From Bombiscardovia apis (GTDB taxonomy: Bacteria > Actinomycetota > Actinomycetes > Actinomycetales > Bifidobacteriaceae), in contig NZ_AP026800.1 of NCBI RefSeq assembly GCF_033095945.1, forward strand, positions 186,001-250,000: a stretch of DNA of 64,000 nucleotides. The letters run 5' to 3'. Each line of letters starts with the position of its first letter. Position 1 is the first letter of the stretch. The translations under genes and the position numbers were made by a program. Shown here piece after piece: positions 60,499-64,000 of the stretch. The notes under the pieces are model-generated. The model made no database searches. It was not told the origin of the DNA and worked only from the letters and a program-made list of their open reading frames with translations.

Positions 60499-63400
60499 TT
60501 GCATAAGAGTAAGTTGAGGGGTACTGTCTGGCGTTTGTTTGCTGGGCTGATGACGCTTGCGACTTTGGCGGGCATTCTTTCGTGCCCCCCCCCCCAGGCC
60601 TAATGCCGAGTCTGCATCAAACGAAACTTCTGTTCCCTGCCAATTAGGCAAAGAACCCCTATCTCAGTGCTTTCCTGACGCCAATCTGGCAGATGCTGTA
60701 GCAGCTCAGCTAGCGAAAACTGGCTCGCCCGTTGCGACTCGGGGCGACCAAGACAAAACGTATGACACCTCTTATCACGCAAGTCATGCAGACTACGACC
60801 GTATACAAGACTTAAATGTGCAGGGTATTACTATATCGTCGTTGGAAGGCTTGAACTTACTGCGCAATCTAGTTCATGCTAATTTCTCCGGGGATAAGAA
60901 TATAGCAGATTTGTCTCCGCTTGAGCATTTGCAACACTTGAAAACGCTTGATGTTAGCGACAATAAAGTCGTTGACATTTCGCCACTCAAGGGGCTCGGT
61001 GAGCTGAGCGAGGTCCGTCTAGCAGGCAATCACATAGCTGACCTGACACCCATCTCGCCCTTACTGCCGCAGCTAACTACTGACAAGAAGCGAGGTTTTA
61101 CGGGCAACGATATATTACTGCCCGACGGTGCGCCTGCCCAGCTTCAAGAAGTGAGACTCAAGACAGGTCTAGTAGACTCATCTGTGCAACCAGTCCGTGG
61201 AGCCAAAGTTGATTTAGATTCTATTAGCCCGGCCGGCGGCAAATATGATGCAGCCACGGGAGACGTGGTTTGGTCACAGGCAAGGCCAGACACAACATAT
61301 TCTTTCGCATACAGTGCTAAAGTCCAAACAAAAGATGCTGAAGTCACCTATTCCGGTACGGTAAAGCAGTATGTGCGCGCTGCCAAGCACCATGTGCATT
61401 TCGTGGCCGAAGACGGCACCACCCCATCTTCCGTGCCCGACATTGATGTTGACGATGACCAGTCTTTGGACCAGTTCATGCCTCCAGATGACGAGCTTCC
61501 TACCCAAGAGGGTAAGAGTCTCTCCTGGACGCAGGCAGAGAGCGGTGCGGCCTGGGATATAAACACAGGGAAAATTGAGAAAGACCTCGTGCTGCGTGAG
61601 ACTTGGTCCGCATTGCAAATGGACAGCAAGCGGTTACAGCCTCGAGGAGGAAACCCTAATTGGGACATTATGTATCGGTATTGTTCAGGCTCTCTTGATA
61701 TTAATGGAGGACAGTGGGCTGGTAGTGCGATTCAAAATGAATATTACAGAAGGTGGCAGAGTAGGGATCTCTGCAATGACGATTTAAGGCCTTCACTTAT
61801 AACCGCGCCTTCTGGTGTTGGCGTTAACGTTGTCGCTGGCAGTGGCATATTTATAGAGTATCGGCCTGGTTATTCTTTTGAAGGTTGGCTAACGGATGAC
61901 GGTCGGAAATGGGACTTTCTTCGTGACAAGGTATCTAAAAATGGTCCTACACAGCACGCAAAAGGTTATCCGGGTATGGTTTTGCATGCAAACTGGGTAA
62001 GAGTCTGGAAAGTTACTGTAGAGTGCAACGGCGGAGTGTGCCCGATACGTACGCAATATGTGCATGATGGTGAGTATGCTCAGAGTAGCGGACCGCCTAT
62101 TTATAAGTTGGGTTACAATTTTGAAGGTTGGACTGATGATAGAGGGCGAACGTGGACTGGCGCATCCTCTTATCCAATAACGGGAGATATTACTCTAACC
62201 GCACACTGGTCAATACGGTCATACAATATAACATTTCATGCTAATGATAATTCAGGAAGAAATTACTCATTTACGGCGGTCTACCAAAGTACAATTAATC
62301 AGTCTGACGCCCCCACTTATAGCAGGAACGGGTATAAGTTCTTGGGATGGTCGCGTAGTCCTACTTCAACAGTAGCTGATGTCACACTCCCGTGTACAGT
62401 TACTTACACGGACATGAATTTCTATGCGGTTTGGTCGCAGCGTGTTATGGTCAACGTTACGTTCAATACAGATGGTGGGACTGCAATTCCGGTGCGCCAG
62501 GTAGAGAAAGGTACTCCTATCGGAACGGGGGTACCGAATCCAACGAAAAATGGTTACGACTTCCGATATTGGACCACTTCTTCAGGGGTTCAATGGGATT
62601 TGGCTAATGAACCTGTCAATGCCGATATGACTCTTTACGCCAAGTGGGAGATTAGGACGTTCGTTATTCATTTTGATACGAACGGAGGTTCGCCAACCAT
62701 ACCCGACAGCAACGTACGGTACAAGGAATCAGTGGCTCGTCCAGAGAATCCGAGTCGCAACGGCTACGATTTTGCTGGTTGGTTTACTTCGAGCGATGAG
62801 CCTTGGGATTTTGGTACGGCTGTTACGTCGAGTTTGACGTTGAAGGCGAAGTGGGATTCGTATGAGTTTGTGATGTCGCAGAATCGTGGTCCTAAGGCTG
62901 GTGGTACTGCGGTGTCTATTGAGCAGACTCGGCCTTCTAATGTGAAGTTTACGCAGGTTGCTGGTGGCGATGATTTCAGTCTTGCATTGGGTTCGGATGG
63001 TTATCTTTACTCGTGGGGTAAGAACGTGTATGGGCAGCTTGGTGATAATACGAATACTAATAGGACGATGCCGGTGCGGGTGCGCACTCCTGCTGGCGTG
63101 ACGTTTAGTAGTATCGCTGTGAGCTCGAAAACGGGGTTGGCTGTTGGCTCTGACGGTAAAGCGTATGCTTGGGGTTTGAACTGGGGCCAGTTGGGCAACA
63201 GCAGTTCTGCGGATAAGACATATCCGGTAGTATTCCAGTTGCCTGCTGGCGTGCGTGCTCAGCAGGTAGCGGGAGGTTCTCGTCACTCGCTTGTTTTAGG
63301 CGATGACGGCAAAGTGTATGCAGCTGGTTTTAATGCGTATCACCAAGTCAGTGATGATCCTAGAACGGGTATGATCACTACCCCTGTCGCGGTTAGTGCT

Positions 63401-64000
63401 CCTGGTGGTCACCGTTTCACGGCGGTAGCGGCTGGCGATAATCATTCGTTAGCGTTGAGTGAGGATGGCACGCTTTGGGCTTGGGGCGACAATGGTAGTA
63501 ACCAGCTCGGTTTTGCTGGCGCTAGCACTGGCGCACCGCGCTCTGTTACCATGCCTGCCGGGGTTGTGTTTACCAGTATGAGTGCTGGAAGCAATTTTTC
63601 GGCAGCTATCAGCAGTACTGGCGACGTTTACACGTGGGGCGCTAACGGTGCAGGCCAGCTAGGTAACGGGAATACCACAAGTGTTGGTGTTCCTACAAAG
63701 ATTGCCTTGCCTGCTGGTAGCACTCCTGTCGCACGGTTAGCAGCTCATGGCACTCACATACTAGCGTTGACAGATAGTCAACAAGCCTACGCTTGGGGCA
63801 ATAACGCGAACGGGCAGTTGGGCAACGGGTCAACCAGTAACGCTACCAGCCCCATCAGCATAACCCTGCCCGGTGGCGCTACACCCGCCTCTGTGGGGGC
63901 CGGTAGTTCGCACAGTCTCGCAGTCAGCACGAAAGGCGACCTCTACACGTGGGGCAGCAACGCTGAAAGCCAACTCGGCAACGGTAGCAACACCGAACAA
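60499..64000 (+). CDS. Gene D: phase-variable LRR/InlB-repeat/RCC1 chimeric surface protein, OFF frame (3' end outside window)
   Basis: The TTG start at 60499, nine bases after AGAAGGG, gives a signal peptide (LHKSKLRGTVWRLFAGLMTLATLAGILSC) nearly the same in layout as gene C. The C11 tract follows, and TAA at 60601-60603 ends this frame after 34 residues. The body frame, 3n+1 shifted, runs without a stop to the window edge, over 3.4 kb. Order: internalin-like LRRs (60790-61060), about six Listeria-Bacteroides repeats (61500-62860), an IPT-like segment (NRGPKAGGTAVSIE), then an RCC1 propeller from about 62940 with at least seven repeats (YSWGKNVYGQLGD to YTWGSNAESQLGN). It joins the N-terminal half of gene C with the propeller of genes A and B. 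The middle of the gene is more AT-rich than the RCC1 part, consistent with a mosaic origin. Confidence 0.8.
60585..60595 (+). repeat. C11 slippage tract in gene D signal-peptide region
   Basis: Eleven uninterrupted C after TCGTG at the end of the signal peptide. Lengths of 3n+1 put the signal peptide in frame with AGG CCT AAT GCC GAG, the same mature N-terminus (RPNAES) as gene C. Confidence 0.9.

Overview
The window is chromosomal DNA of a high-G+C actinobacterium, very probably a member of the Bifidobacteriaceae. The F-type ATP synthase operon atpBEFHAGDC is followed directly by nucS, the mismatch-specific endonuclease that actinobacteria use in place of MutS/MutL. gatCAB, a DUF2469 gene, an R/D/N-rich actinobacterial Rho, a GlnR-type orphan regulator beside nth, and nrdH also fit. 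The species cannot be named from the sequence. Sortase-anchored surface proteins and the DUF3290/DUF421 pair suggest a host-associated (gut, possibly insect gut) lifestyle; that is inference.

Layout. 1-2375: end of an export/uptake operon with two FtsX/MacB-type permeases and a LolD/MacB-type ATPase. 2395-9754: two tandem leftward genes (A, B) for very large surface proteins, each with two seven-bladed RCC1 propellers around a Listeria-Bacteroides repeat; each is preceded by a copy of a ~115-bp inverted-repeat element. 10187-12621: ABC-2 exporter pair whose ATPase has a long P/Q/V tail. 12758-21655: housekeeping block (gatCAB, GNAT acetyltransferase, DUF2469, FAD oxidoreductase, rho). 21777-33930: aldo-keto reductase, chorismate mutase, valS, oligopeptide-binding protein, nth, glnR, membrane proteins, M20 peptidase, ppa. 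34240-41678: cell-surface cluster with a 1905-residue antigen I/II-like LPFTG adhesin. 41875-41951: initiator tRNA. 42241-50090: atp operon and nucS. 50356-55930: nrdH, FKBP lipoprotein, membrane protein plus lipoprotein, YbbN-like TPR thioredoxin, CYTH protein. 56130 to the window end: two tandem rightward giant surface genes (C, D) with internalin-type LRRs and Listeria-Bacteroides repeats; D also carries an RCC1 propeller and runs off the window.

The most striking feature is that genes A, B, C and D each carry an uninterrupted 11-nt G or C homopolymer exactly at the end of the signal-peptide coding region. In all four the signal peptide and the body of the protein are in different reading frames at length 11, so all four read as OFF. 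A change of one nucleotide (two in the other direction) would restore a full-length secreted protein of about 1,160-1,370 residues (D longer). Each has a ribosome-binding site, an intact signal peptide and an undamaged downstream frame over kilobases, so these look like contingency (phase-variable) genes, not pseudogenes. C and D share a promoter-proximal element containing an inverted repeat. Modules (LRR, Listeria-Bacteroides repeat, RCC1 propeller, cell-wall sorting signal) are combined differently in the four genes. Together they look like a slipped-strand-controlled, module-shuffling set of cell-wall proteins.
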